Of a DNA stretch of 64,000 nucleotides, positions 35,803 to 45,366 are shown in pieces. The stretch lies in contig NZ_FOYD01000003.1 in the NCBI RefSeq assembly GCF_900115905.1, positions 337,111 through 401,110 on the forward strand, read 5' to 3'. The DNA comes from Halopseudomonas formosensis (GTDB lineage Bacteria > Pseudomonadota > Gammaproteobacteria > Pseudomonadales > Pseudomonadaceae). The notes below the pieces were generated by a model, which saw only the letters and a program-made list of their open reading frames with translations, did no database searches and had not been told where the DNA came from. The position numbers and the translations under genes were made by a program. Position 1 is the stretch's first letter, and each line of letters opens with the position of its first letter.

Positions 35803-37434
35803 TTACCCCTCCAGCGCCCACCTGGCCGTAATCGGCAGCCGCCGATCTCGACCAAAGCCGCGCTGCGTCACTCGGGGGCCTATCGGCGCCTGGCGCCGCT
35901 TGTACTCGTTGCGGTCCACCAGGGTCAGCACCCTGTGCACCAGCTCCGCGTCGAAACCCGCTCTGACAATGTCGTCCGCCGACTGATCCTGCTCCACGTA
36001 CAGGCGCAGTATCTCGTCCAGCACCGGATAGGGCGGCAGGGAATCCTCGTCCTTCTGCCCGGGCGCCAGCTCGGCTGACGGCGGGCGGTCGATGACCCGC
36101 TGCGGAATCACCGGTCCGAGGCTGTTACGGTACTCGGCCAGCCGATAGACCATGGTCTTGGGCACATCCTTGAGCACACAGAAGCCCCCGGCCATGTCGC
36201 CGTACAGGGTCGAGTAGCCCACCGCCGACTCGCTCTTGTTGCTGGTGGTCAGCACCAGGGCCCCGCTCTTGTTGGACAGGGCCATCAGCAACACGGCACG
36301 GCAGCGTGCCTGCAGGTTCTCCTCGGTGGTATCACGCTGAGTACCCTCGAACACCGGGGCCAGCGTCGCCATGAAGCTCTCTACCATGGGGGCGATCGGC
36401 AGTACCCGGTAGGTCACCCCCTGCTGGGTGGCCTGCTCGGCGGCATCATGGATGCTGATTTCCGAGGTGTAGTGGTAGGGCATCATCACCGCTTCCACCC
36501 GCTCCGCCCCAAGGGCATCCACCGCTACCGCCATGGTCAGGGCCGAGTCGATACCGCCGGACAGCCCCAGCAATACGCCCTTGAAGCCATTCTTGCCGAT
36601 GTAGTCGCGAACGCCGACCACCAGCGCCTGATAGATGCTGGCCTCCAGCTCCGGCAGCGGCTCGAGCCGGCCCTGCTGCAATCGCACGCCCTGCTCGTCG
36701 AAGTCCACGTCCACCGCAAACAGCCCTTCGTCGTATGCCGGCGCACGCAGGGCAATATCCCCATTGGCCGCCATGGCCAGGGACCCGCCGTCGAATACCA
36801 GCTCGTCCTGCCCGCCGATCTGGTTGACATAGAGGACCGGCATGCCACCTTCGGCACAGCGCAGGCGCAGGGTGTCCTCCCGCTCGATCTGCTTGCCCAT
36901 GTGGAACGGTGACGCATTGATATTGAGCATCAGCCTGGCTCCGGCCTCCCGCGCCTGCTGCATGGGCTCGGGGTGCCAGATATCCTCGCATACGCTCAGG
37001 GCCACCTTGAGCCCCTTGATCTCGGTGACGCAGGCGCTGTCGCCCTCGGCAAAGTAGCGCTTTTCGTCGAACACCTTGTAGTTCGGCAGCTTCTGCTTGT
37101 CGTAGGTCGCCTGCACCTGGCCATTGAACAGCAGCGCCGCGCGGTTGAAGCAGTGACCGTCCTGTTGCCAGGGGTAGCCGACCAGTATGTGGATGTCCGG
37201 CACCCGTTCGGCCAGCTCCGCCAACGCGCGCTCAATGCGCTGCTGCATGCTCGAACGCAGCAGCAGGTCCTCCGGCGGATAGCCGCACAGCGCCAGCTCG
37301 GGGAACATGATGGCATCCGCCTGCAGCTCATCCCGCGCGCGGATCGCCGCGTCCACCAGACGCTGCAGGTTGCCGTGAATATCACCGACCCGCAGGTTGA
37401 GTTGAGCCAAAACCATTCGCACACGGGCTGTCAT
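35803..37434 (-). CDS. nadE: Glutamine-dependent NAD+ synthetase
   Basis: A 543-residue two-domain enzyme for the last step of NAD+ synthesis. The N-terminal nitrilase-type glutaminase domain (about 1-260) carries the Glu-Lys-Cys triad in MFPELALCGYPPED, YDKQKLPNYKVFDE and LSVCEDIWHPEP. The C-terminal synthetase domain has the ATP-pyrophosphatase loop LGLSGGIDSALT and later TTSNKSESAVGYSTLYGD. An AGGAGAT ribosome-binding site precedes the ATG. It lies between bamD and pilS, which are adjacent in P. aeruginosa apart from small genes, so this looks like an insertion or rearrangement. Confidence 0.96.
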   Translation of the reverse strand: MTARVRMVLAQLNLRVGDIHGNLQRLVDAAIRARDELQADAIMFPELALCGYPPEDLLLRSSMQQRIERALAELAERVPDIHILVGYPWQQDGHCFNRAALLFNGQVQATYDKQKLPNYKVFDEKRYFAEGDSACVTEIKGLKVALSVCEDIWHPEPMQQAREAGARLMLNINASPFHMGKQIEREDTLRLRCAEGGMPVLYVNQIGGQDELVFDGGSLAMAANGDIALRAPAYDEGLFAVDVDFDEQGVRLQQGRLEPLPELEASIYQALVVGVRDYIGKNGFKGVLLGLSGGIDSALTMAVAVDALGAERVEAVMMPYHYTSEISIHDAAEQATQQGVTYRVLPIAPMVESFMATLAPVFEGTQRDTTEENLQARCRAVLLMALSNKSGALVLTTSNKSESAVGYSTLYGDMAGGFCVLKDVPKTMVYRLAEYRNSLGPVIPQRVIDRPPSAELAPGQKDEDSLPPYPVLDEILRLYVEQDQSADDIVRAGFDAELVHRVLTLVDRNEYKRRQAPIGPRVTQRGFGRDRRLPITARWALEG

Positions 37435-37569
37435 CGCCGATCTCCTGTCTCGATAATGGGCATATTGTCGATCAAGCCCGAAGGCGTCGCAACGAGGGCG
37501 ACAGATCTGTTTGGTACAGTGCCCCGGTGGGATACACTACGGGCTGTTTTCATAGGGACAACGGTACAC

Positions 37570-37800
37570 ATGGGCTTGATCAGGTTTCTCATTCTGTTGG
37601 CACTGGCCTACGTGGCCTACCTGCTGTGGCGTCGCTTCAAGGCGGCCAGGGCCGAATCGCGGCGCCACGACGCCCCCGAGCCAGAGCGTATGGTCCGCTG
37701 CGCCCAGTGTCAGTTGCATCTCCCGGAAAACCTGGCCCTGTACCAGGACGGCAAATGGTATTGCTGCAGCGAGCATCGCGATGTGGACCAGCGCACCTGA
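37570..37800 (+). CDS. PP0621-family small membrane-anchored zinc-ribbon protein
   Basis: A 76-residue protein with one N-terminal hydrophobic segment (LIRFLILLALAYVAYLLW) and a C-terminal zinc-binding-like module: CAQC then WYCCSEH, giving candidate ligands Cys/Cys/Cys/His. Proteins like this precede pilS in Pseudomonas. A longer in-frame reading from 36973 lies antisense to nadE and is rejected. It overlaps the pilS start by 20 bases, so the two are translationally linked. Function is not established; a membrane-tethered role near PilS is inference. Confidence 0.8.
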   Translation: MGLIRFLILLALAYVAYLLWRRFKAARAESRRHDAPEPERMVRCAQCQLHLPENLALYQDGKWYCCSEHRDVDQRT

Positions 37801-39373
37801 TACGGTTGACTCCCAACGCCCGAAAATATTGCGTGTTTACAATATCTATCGGGTGGTACTGGGGTTCTTCCTCACCCTGCTGACCAGCTCCGCCCTGCGC
37901 GATGGGCTGATCGACCTGCGCAACGCGGACCTCTACGAGAGCCTCAGCTGGATCTACCTGATCGTCAACGTGCTCATCGCACTGTTGCTGCATCAGGGCA
38001 AGAAGGACATCCATCTGTTCGTGCTCGCTGCAGTGGATATCTTCCTCCTGTCCATGCTGTTCTACGCCGCTGGCGGCGCCGCCAGCGGTCTGGGCAACCT
38101 GCTGATCATACCGGTGGCCTCGGGCAACATCCTGCTGCATGGGCGCATCGGTCTGCTGCTGGCGGCACTGGCCAGCATGGCGCTCATCTACCTGACCTTC
38201 TTCCTCAGCCTCTCCGACCCCGCACTGAACCAGAACTACCTGCAGGTCGGCGTGCTGGGCTGCATCTATTTTGCCGTTGCCCTGTTCGTGCAGCGCCTGA
38301 GCCGCCGCCTGCGTCATTCGGAAAGCCTGGCTCAACAGCACGCCGCCAGCCTGGCCAGCCTGGAAAAGCTCAACCAGGTGATCATCCAGCGCATGCGTAC
38401 CGGCATCATGGTGCTCAACAACAACCATCAGGTCCTGCTGGCCAATGAAGCGGCGGCGGAGATGCTGGGCAAGGCGGTGATCCGTGGCATGGAGCTGGAC
38501 CGACTGGCACCGGAGCTGGGCCAGCGCCTGCGCCAGTGGCAGATCAACCCCTGCATCCGCGGTCTGCCCTTTCGCAATCACGTGGGCGGCGTTGAAATCA
38601 TGGCCAGCTTCAAGCGCCTGCCCGAAGAGGACAACGAGTCGACCCTGGTATTTCTGGATGACAACACCGTGGTGGCGCAGCAGGCCCAGCAACTCAAGCT
38701 GGCTTCCCTGGGGCGGCTGACCGCCAGCATTGCCCACGAGATCCGCAACCCGCTCAGCGCCATCAGCCATGCGGCGCAGTTGCTGGCCGAATCCCCCAGC
38801 TTCCAGGACCAGGATCGCCGCCTCACCGACATCATCCAGCAGCATTCCCGCCGCATGAACCGGGTGATAGAAACCGTGCTGGAACTGTCCCGCCGCCGCC
38901 AGAGCGATCCCCAGCTGCTGGATCTGACCTTGTGGCTGGCGCATTTCGTCCGCGACTACGAGCTGGCCAATCCCAGCACCGACATCATCGAGTGCGAGTT
39001 CGAGAAGGAAGGCATACTCACCCGCATGGACCCGAACCAGCTCAACCAGGTGCTGACCAATCTCTGCCAGAACGCCTTCCGCTACAGCGGCGAACCCGGC
39101 AGCCCCCGCACCATCTGGCTGAAGCTGTATGAGGACCGGGAAAGCGGTCTGCCGATTCTCGAAGTGATAGATCACGGTCCCGGGATCGACGACCGCAACA
39201 TACCCCAGGTCTTCGAGCCCTTCTTTACCACCGAAAGCACCGGCACGGGACTGGGCCTGTATATCTCCAGGGAACTGTGTGAGAGCAACCAGGCGCGACT
39301 GGAGTACCGGCGACTGGAACCCCGGGGCAGCTGCATGCGGATTGTCTTCGCCCACCCCAAACGACTGGTATGA
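37781..39373 (+). CDS. pilS: Type IV pilus sensor histidine kinase PilS
   Basis: A 530-residue sensor kinase that controls pilin transcription through PilR. Six transmembrane segments fill about residues 20-172, followed by a PAS-like domain (about 195-295) and the kinase core: H-box IAHEIRNPLSAISH with the phospho-accepting histidine at 319, N-box LTNLCQNAFRYS, then DHGPGIDD and STGTGLGLYIS for ATP binding. Length and the position of the histidine match P. aeruginosa PilS. It overlaps the small zinc-ribbon gene and is followed by pilR after 35 bases. Confidence 0.96.
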   Translation: MWTSAPDTVDSQRPKILRVYNIYRVVLGFFLTLLTSSALRDGLIDLRNADLYESLSWIYLIVNVLIALLLHQGKKDIHLFVLAAVDIFLLSMLFYAAGGAASGLGNLLIIPVASGNILLHGRIGLLLAALASMALIYLTFFLSLSDPALNQNYLQVGVLGCIYFAVALFVQRLSRRLRHSESLAQQHAASLASLEKLNQVIIQRMRTGIMVLNNNHQVLLANEAAAEMLGKAVIRGMELDRLAPELGQRLRQWQINPCIRGLPFRNHVGGVEIMASFKRLPEEDNESTLVFLDDNTVVAQQAQQLKLASLGRLTASIAHEIRNPLSAISHAAQLLAESPSFQDQDRRLTDIIQQHSRRMNRVIETVLELSRRRQSDPQLLDLTLWLAHFVRDYELANPSTDIIECEFEKEGILTRMDPNQLNQVLTNLCQNAFRYSGEPGSPRTIWLKLYEDRESGLPILEVIDHGPGIDDRNIPQVFEPFFTTESTGTGLGLYISRELCESNQARLEYRRLEPRGSCMRIVFAHPKRLV

Positions 39374-39408
39374 TGTCGGTCAGATAGTTTTTACGCACGG
39401 AGCATCCA

Positions 39409-40752
39409 GTGAACAAACCGCTGGCACTGATCATTGACGACGAGCCGGACATTCTCGAGCTTCTGGATCTGACCCTCGGCCGCATGAACGTCCAGACCCG
39501 AACGGCTACAACGGTTGCCGAAGCCCTCGACCTGCTGGCCCGACAGCAGTTTGATCTCTGCCTGACCGACATGCGCCTGCCCGATGGCGAAGGGCTGAGC
39601 ATAGTCCGGCACATACAGCAGCATTACCCTGCCACCCCGGTGGCCATGATCACCGCCTACGGCAGCCTGGACACCGCCATCAACGCGCTCAAGTCCGGCG
39701 CCTTCGACTTCGTTACCAAACCGGTGGAACTGCAGCGTCTGCGCGAGCTGGTCAACACCGCCCTGCGCCTGGCCGGCCCCAGGCAGAAGGCCGACGCTGC
39801 CACTGCGGACGACGATCCCATCCTCGGAACCTCGCCGCCGATCCAGCAGATGCGGCGTCAGATCCTCAAGCTGGCCCGCAGCGAGGCGCCCATTTATATC
39901 AGTGGCGAGTCCGGCAGCGGCAAGGAGCTGGTGGCCCGGCGAATCCACGAGCTGGGTCCCCGTTCCTGTCACCCCTTCGTGCCGGTCAACTGCGGTGCCA
40001 TTCCCTCCGAGCTGATGGAGAGCGAATTCTTCGGTCACCGCAAGGGCGCCTTCACCGGGGCCGTGGCGGACAAGCCAGGCCTGTTCCAGGCCGCCTGCGG
40101 AGGCACCCTGTTCCTCGACGAGGTGGCCGACCTGCCGCTGCCGATGCAGGTCAAGCTGCTGCGTGCGATCCAGGAAAAGGCCGTGCGCCCGGTCGGCACT
40201 CAACAGGAAGAAACGGTCAACGTCCGCCTGCTGTGCGCGACCCACAAGGATCTTGCCCTGGAAGTGGCCGAGGGCCGCTTCCGCCAGGATCTGTTCTACC
40301 GTCTCAATGTCATCGAGCTGCGCGTACCCCCGCTGCGTGAGCGGCGCGAGGATATCCCGCTGATGGTCCAGCACATACTGCAGCAACTTGCCGCTAGGGT
40401 CGGCGTGGAGCCGCCGAATGTTCACCCCGATTGCATGGAACGCCTGAGCAACTACCGCTTCCCCGGCAACGTGCGGGAACTGGAGAACATCCTCGAGCGC
40501 GCCTTCACCCTGTGCGACAACGACGTCATTACCGCGGCGGATATCCAGCTCAACACCGCCCCGGTTCCCGGCGACGAAACCGACCTGACCCAGATCGACT
40601 CGCTGGAGGACTTCCTTGATGACATCGAACGCAAGGCCCTGACCCAGGCCCTGGAAGAAACCCGCTGGAACAAGACCGCCGCCGCCCGCCGCCTCGGGCT
40701 GACCTTCCGCTCGCTGCGCTACCGGTTAAAGAAACTGGGGCTGGAGGATTGA
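39409..40752 (+). CDS. pilR: Type IV pilus response regulator PilR (sigma54 activator)
   Basis: A 447-residue NtrC-family activator starting at GTG. The receiver domain (about 1-120) has the acidic pair IIDDEPD and the phosphorylated aspartate at 54 (CLTDMRLPD). The AAA+ domain has Walker A GESGSGKE, the sigma54-contacting GAFTGA and Walker B GGTLFLDE. The C-terminal Fis-type HTH is at about 410-445 ([20 protein letters not shown]). In P. aeruginosa the minor pilin genes follow nearby; here a repeat array and mqo follow instead. Confidence 0.96.
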   Translation: MNKPLALIIDDEPDILELLDLTLGRMNVQTRTATTVAEALDLLARQQFDLCLTDMRLPDGEGLSIVRHIQQHYPATPVAMITAYGSLDTAINALKSGAFDFVTKPVELQRLRELVNTALRLAGPRQKADAATADDDPILGTSPPIQQMRRQILKLARSEAPIYISGESGSGKELVARRIHELGPRSCHPFVPVNCGAIPSELMESEFFGHRKGAFTGAVADKPGLFQAACGGTLFLDEVADLPLPMQVKLLRAIQEKAVRPVGTQQEETVNVRLLCATHKDLALEVAEGRFRQDLFYRLNVIELRVPPLRERREDIPLMVQHILQQLAARVGVEPPNVHPDCMERLSNYRFPGNVRELENILERAFTLCDNDVITAADIQLNTAPVPGDETDLTQIDSLEDFLDDIERKALTQALEETRWNKTAAARRLGLTFRSLRYRLKKLGLED

Positions 40753-40767
40753 ACCGGCGGGACAGCC

Positions 40768-41344
40768 GTACCCGCCCCGGTGCGAACAGGTGCTCGCCCG
40801 GTTCGCACCGAGGCGGTGCTCCTACAATCGGGTCCAACCACCCCTTCGTAAATCGCCTGCCACCTCAGTCGTAGGAGCACCCGCCCCGGGTGCGAATAAT
40901 TGCCGGCCCGCTTCGCACCAGGGGCGGTGCTCCTACAATCGGGCCCAACCACCTCGGTAAAATCGACCTCTGCACCTTCGCCGTAGGAGCACCCGCCCCG
41001 GGTGCGAACAAATGCCCGCCCCAATTCGCACCGAGGCGGTGCTCCTACAATTGAGCCCAACCACCCCGGTAAAATCGACCTCTGCACCTTCGCCGTAGGA
41101 GCACCCGCCCCGGGTGCGAACAAATGCCGGTCCGCTTCGCACCGGGGGCGGTGCTCCTACAATTGGGCCTAACCACCCCGGTAAAATCGGACCCTGCACC
41201 TTAGTCGTAGGAGCACCCGCCCCGGGTGCGAACAAATGCCCGCCCGCTTCGCACCGAGGGCGGTGCTCCTACAATTGAGCCCAACCACCCCGGTAAAACC
41301 GAACCTGCACCTTAGTCGTAGGAGCACCCGCCCCGGGTGCGAAC
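40768..41344. repeat. REP array, GTAGGAGC family, 112-bp tandem period
   Basis: Five complete forward half-elements GTAGGAGCACCCGCCCCGGG start at 40871, 40983, 41095, 41207 and 41318 (steps of 112, 112, 112 and 111). A damaged one at 40768 has lost GGAGCA. Inverted halves TTCGCACC(G/A)-GGCGGTGCTCCTAC alternate between them. The spacers repeat: one is ACAAATGCC(C/G)G(C/T)CC and the other CCAACCACC-CGGTAAAATCG followed by CCTGCACCTT. The array fills most of the 754-bp gap after pilR. It has no open reading frame of credible coding character. Confidence 0.92.
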
Positions 41345-41506
41345 AGGTGCCCTCCGCTAGCACGAACAGGGTCTGGAATCACCGCACTCCCCAGGCTGAC
41401 ACTTCAGCCCTTCCCCCACTAAACACCCGTTTGAATAGACCTAAAGCTTATGACACTCGGCGGAATAAAACGGGTATGATACGCGCAGTTTTTTGTAAGA
41501 GGCGAC
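41345..41506 (+). promoter_or_regulatory. Probable mqo promoter region
   Basis: Non-repetitive sequence after the REP array. TATGAT at 41475-41480 is a good -10 element. A weak ATGACA at 41450-41455 could be the -35, but the 19-bp spacing is long. Confidence 0.35.
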
Positions 41507-43000
41507 ATGTTAATGACAGCAAAAGATGTAGACGTATTGCTTGTCGGTGGTGGCGTCATGAGCGCCACGCTCGGAATGTTGCTCAAACAGCTGGATCCGC
41601 ATATGGCCATTACCCTGGTCGAACGTCTGGATCACGTTGCTCACGAGAGCACGGATGGCTGGAACAATGCCGGCACTGGGCACGCCGGTTACTGTGAGCT
41701 GAACTACACCCCCGAAGCCGATGATGGCAGCATCACTATCAACCGCGCGTTGTCTATCAATGCCAACTTCGAGGTGACCCTGCAGTTCTGGTCCCACCTC
41801 GTGGAGCAGCAGATACTGCCGGCGCCCACCAAGTTCATCAATCCCACCGCTCATCAGAGCTTCGTCTGGGGTGAAAAGGACGTTGCCTTCCTGCGCAAGC
41901 GGCATGAACTGCTCAGCGCCCATCACCTGTTCGCAGACATGCAGTACAGCGAGTCGCCGGAACAGATCGCCGAGTGGATGCCGCTGGTCATGCAGCAGCG
42001 CCAGCTCAATCAGCCCATCGCCGCCACCCGCGTGGAGTACGGCTCCGACGTCGACTTCGGCTCCCTGACCCGTAACATGGTCCGGCACCTCACCAGCCTG
42101 GACAACTTCCAGCTGCACCTGAGCCATTCGGTCAAGAGCCTGCGCAAGAGCAAGAGCGGTCGCTGGCGTGTCACCGTGCGCGACGAACAGAGCGGCGAAG
42201 ACAAGGTATTCAAGGCTAACTTCGTGTTCCTCGGCGCCGGTGGCGGCGCCCTGCCCCTGCTGCAGAAGTCCGGGATCGACGAGAGCCAGGGATACGGCGG
42301 CTTCCCGGTCAGCGGTCAATGGCTGGTATGCAAGAAACAGGAAATCGTCGAGCAGCACCATTCCAAGGTGTACGGCAAGGCAGCCGTGGGCGCTCCGCCC
42401 ATGTCGGTGCCCCACCTGGACACCCGGATCATCAACGGCCAGCCCGCACTGCTGTTCGGCCCCTTTGCCGGTTTCACTACCAAGTTCCTGAAAAAGGGCT
42501 CGGTGCTGGATCTGTTCACTTCGGTCAAGCCCAACAACCTGGCGCCGATGATGGCGGTGGGTCGCGACAACATGGACCTGACCCGTTATCTGATCGCCGA
42601 ATCACTGCAGTCGCACAAGAGCCGTGTGGCCTCCCTGCGCAACTTCTTCCCTGACGCCAAGGAAGAAGACTGGACCCTGCAGAATGCCGGCATGCGGGTA
42701 CAGATCATCAAGAAGGACGCCAAGGGCCACGGCAAGCTCGAGTTCGGTACCGAAATCGTCGCCGCGAAGGATGGCACCCTGGCTGCACTGCTGGGCGCCT
42801 CCCCCGGGGCCTCCACGGCGGTGCAGGCCATGATCGATGTGCTGGAGCGCTGCTTCCCCGAGCGCATGGCCTCAGCCCAATGGCAGAGCCGCATGAAGGA
42901 ACTGGTGCCCTCCTATGGCCAGTCCCTGGTCGAGGACGCCGAACTGCTCAAGAAGGTGCGCGAGCGCACCCTGAGCACGCTGAACCTGCGTCGCGACTGA
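41507..43000 (+). CDS. mqo: Malate:quinone oxidoreductase
   Basis: A 497-residue FAD-dependent peripheral membrane enzyme that oxidises malate to oxaloacetate and passes electrons to quinone. The N-terminal FAD-binding fold reads VDVLLVGGGVMSATLGMLL, followed by ERLDHVAHESTDGWNNAGTGHAGY typical of the family, and LLGASPGASTAVQAM near the C-terminus. The start may instead be ATG at 41513: GAGG at 41499-41502 is 10 bases from it and only 4 from 41507. A hairpin follows the stop. Confidence 0.96.
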   Translation: MLMTAKDVDVLLVGGGVMSATLGMLLKQLDPHMAITLVERLDHVAHESTDGWNNAGTGHAGYCELNYTPEADDGSITINRALSINANFEVTLQFWSHLVEQQILPAPTKFINPTAHQSFVWGEKDVAFLRKRHELLSAHHLFADMQYSESPEQIAEWMPLVMQQRQLNQPIAATRVEYGSDVDFGSLTRNMVRHLTSLDNFQLHLSHSVKSLRKSKSGRWRVTVRDEQSGEDKVFKANFVFLGAGGGALPLLQKSGIDESQGYGGFPVSGQWLVCKKQEIVEQHHSKVYGKAAVGAPPMSVPHLDTRIINGQPALLFGPFAGFTTKFLKKGSVLDLFTSVKPNNLAPMMAVGRDNMDLTRYLIAESLQSHKSRVASLRNFFPDAKEEDWTLQNAGMRVQIIKKDAKGHGKLEFGTEIVAAKDGTLAALLGASPGASTAVQAMIDVLERCFPERMASAQWQSRMKELVPSYGQSLVEDAELLKKVRERTLSTLNLRRD

Positions 43001-43010
43001 GCCACCTGCA

Positions 43011-43034
43011 GCAGGCGGGCCTCGGCCCGTCTGC
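43011..43034. terminator. Hairpin between convergent mqo and the binding-protein gene
   Basis: GCAGGCGGGCC / GGCCCGTCTGC pairs over 11 bp with one G-T, loop TC. There is no long T tract on either side, so it may act as a bidirectional barrier or need a factor. It lies in the 43-bp gap between two genes facing each other. Confidence 0.5.
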
Positions 43035-43043
43035 CTGCGTTGA

Positions 43044-43778
43044 TCAGAGATTCACCTCCATCTGTGCATCCCTCGCCTTCAGGCGGTCGAAGGCTTCATC
43101 CAGATCCTGTTTGAGCTGCTCTGCAAAGCCCGAATGCCGTGACAGCAGAAGCCGCATCGGCAATTCCACTACCGGCACCCAGGGCAAAGGTTCCATCTCC
43201 AGCGACCCCAGTGCCGACTGCACCTGGCTGCGATAATCCAGCAGATAATCCCCTCGCCCCTGCCTGAGCATCTTCACTGCCCCGGTATGTGAATTGCTGC
43301 GAAGAATCGCCAGATTGCGCGACGGATCTGCCAGCAGATTGCGCAGCTCCTCGGTATAGGTGTAGTTGGTGATGGTGATGACGCTGCCGTTACGCAGGTC
43401 ATCCGGCCATACAGGGGGCGCCCGCCCCGGCAGGTAATAGAGGTTGATGCCGACATAGCCCAGATCGCGTTCGGTCTGGATGGTGTGCTCGATGAGCCCG
43501 GGCTTGTTGAAGATGCCCGGCCAGGCATGGATGCTGCCGTTTTCCAGCCCCCGCCAGATGCGCGCCGGCGGCAGTATCGACTTTCTTATCGGGTAGCCGG
43601 CCTCGGCGAAGATTCTCTCCACCATCTCCACGCCGCGACCGACCACCTCACCGGAGGGCGACAGCTCCGAGTACCCGGCAAGCCCGAGGAAAACCAGATT
43701 CACTTCCGGCTTGCCCTCGGCCCGCAGTACGCCCATCCCTGCCAGCATCAGTATCAGGCCGATTGCCGCGTTGCGCAT
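43044..43778 (-). CDS. Periplasmic amino-acid-type solute-binding-like protein
   Basis: A 244-residue protein with a signal peptide (MRNAAIGLILMLAGMGVLRA, cleavage about residue 20). The rest resembles the type 2 periplasmic binding fold (SBP_bac_3-like): VVGRGVEMVERIFAEAGYP, then GSIHAWPGIFNK and GRGDYLLDYRSQV. No permease or ATPase gene is adjacent, so it may be an orphan binding protein or sensor-like protein rather than a transporter part. ATG at 43778 has GGAG/AGGA upstream; the frame extends to 43835 without a signal there. Confidence 0.72.
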   Translation of the reverse strand: MRNAAIGLILMLAGMGVLRAEGKPEVNLVFLGLAGYSELSPSGEVVGRGVEMVERIFAEAGYPIRKSILPPARIWRGLENGSIHAWPGIFNKPGLIEHTIQTERDLGYVGINLYYLPGRAPPVWPDDLRNGSVITITNYTYTEELRNLLADPSRNLAILRSNSHTGAVKMLRQGRGDYLLDYRSQVQSALGSLEMEPLPWVPVVELPMRLLLSRHSGFAEQLKQDLDEAFDRLKARDAQMEVNL

Positions 43779-43841
43779 GTCCTTATCTCCGCAGTCCCGA
43801 TCATCCCAGCCTACCCAGCCCGGTATAAATTGCAATAAAAA

Positions 43842-43869
43842 ACCCCCTGCCGGATTGCCGACAGGGGGT
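43842..43869 (-). terminator. Intrinsic terminator after glyA
   Basis: On the minus strand, stem ACCCCCTGTCGG / CCGGCAGGGGGT (12 bp, one G-T pair) with loop CAAT, followed directly by TTTTTTATT. It starts 25 bases after the glyA stop. Confidence 0.88.
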
Positions 43870-43894
43870 CTGAGCTACTGCGGGAGCAGTCGAA

Positions 43895-45151
43895 TCAGTC
43901 GACGTACACCGGGAAGCGGGCGCAGATGGCCTTGACCTGATCGCGCACCCGATCCACCACGGACTCATCGCCCATGTTGTCCAGGATGTCGCAGATCCAG
44001 CCGGCCAGCTCGCGGCACTCGGCTTCCTTGAAACCACGGGTGGTAACGGCAGGAGTACCGATGCGCAGACCCGAGGTCACGAAGGGCGAACGGGGATCGT
44101 TCGGCACCGCGTTCTTGTTCACGGTGATGAAGGCGCGACCCAGGGCGGCGTCCGCATCCTTGCCGGTGATGTCCTGCTTGATCAGGGACAGCAGGAACAG
44201 GTGGTTCTGGGTGCCACCGGAAACCACGTCGAAGCCGCGCTCGATGAATACGCCGGCCATGGCCTGGGCATTCTTCACTACCTGCTGCTGGTAGGCCTTG
44301 AACTCGTCGCTCATGGCTTCCTTGAAGCAGATGGCCTTGGCAGCAATCACGTGCATCAGCGGACCACCCTGACCACCGGGGAATACGGCGGAGTTCAGCT
44401 TCTTCTCCAGCTCCTCGTTGGCACGGGCGAGGATCAGACCACCACGGGGGCCACGCAGGGTCTTGTGGGTAGTGGTGGTGACCACGTCAGCGTAGGGCAC
44501 CGGGTTGGGGTAGACGCCAGCGGCGACCAGACCGGCCACGTGGGCCATGTCGACAAACAGGTAGGCACCGACCTTGTCAGCGATCTCGCGGAAGCGGGCG
44601 AAATCCAGAATCTGGGAATAGGCAGAGAAGCCGGCAATGATCATCTTCGGCTTGTGCTCGACCGCCAGGCGCTCGACCTCGTCGTAGTCGATCAGACCGG
44701 TCTCGGTGTCGATACCGTACTGGATGGCGTTGTACATCTTGCCGGAGAAGTTGACCGCTGCACCGTGGGTCAGGTGGCCACCGTGGGCCAGGCTCATGCC
44801 CAGTACGGTATCACCGGCCTGCAGCAGCGCCTGGAACACGGCACTGTTGGCCTGGGAGCCGGCATGGGGCTGAACGTTGGCGTAATCGGCACCGAACAGG
44901 GCCTTGGCACGGTCGATCGCCAGCTGCTCGGCCACGTCGACAAACTCACAGCCGCCGTAGTAACGCTTGCCCGGGTAACCTTCGGCATACTTGTTGGTGA
45001 GCACCGAACCCTGCGCCTGCATGACCGCAGGACTGGTGTAGTTCTCGGAAGCGATCAGCTCGATGTGCTCTTCCTGCCGCTGAGCTTCCTGCTGCATAGC
45101 AGACCACAGCTCGGGGTCGAAGGAGGCAATATCGTTGGAACGGCTAAACAT
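43895..45151 (-). CDS. glyA: Serine hydroxymethyltransferase
   Basis: A 418-residue PLP enzyme that converts serine and tetrahydrofolate to glycine and methylene-tetrahydrofolate. Features: [35 protein letters not shown], and the PLP lysine at residue 230 in [16 protein letters not shown]. Length is standard. It is transcribed divergently from ettA across a 215-bp gap, and ends in a strong intrinsic terminator. I saw no riboswitch-like structure upstream. Confidence 0.97.
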   Translation of the reverse strand: MFSRSNDIASFDPELWSAMQQEAQRQEEHIELIASENYTSPAVMQAQGSVLTNKYAEGYPGKRYYGGCEFVDVAEQLAIDRAKALFGADYANVQPHAGSQANSAVFQALLQAGDTVLGMSLAHGGHLTHGAAVNFSGKMYNAIQYGIDTETGLIDYDEVERLAVEHKPKMIIAGFSAYSQILDFARFREIADKVGAYLFVDMAHVAGLVAAGVYPNPVPYADVVTTTTHKTLRGPRGGLILARANEELEKKLNSAVFPGGQGGPLMHVIAAKAICFKEAMSDEFKAYQQQVVKNAQAMAGVFIERGFDVVSGGTQNHLFLLSLIKQDITGKDADAALGRAFITVNKNAVPNDPRSPFVTSGLRIGTPAVTTRGFKEAECRELAGWICDILDNMGDESVVDRVRDQVKAICARFPVYVD

Positions 45152-45366
45152 GTCACGGCCCTCTGCCAGAGATGTACAAATAAAAAAGAGGCCGCATTTT
45201 ACCTCAAACCGTTACAGACTGGCACATGAAAAGGATTCAGGCGGTCGAATGGTTGGGTTCATGGTGCCACATTTGCCCTCACCCCCGACTTCAGCTAGCC
45301 TTGCCCACCATTCCGCACCCGTTCGAGGTGCCACTCCCTCTACTTCGTAATCAAGGTTATTTCCAC

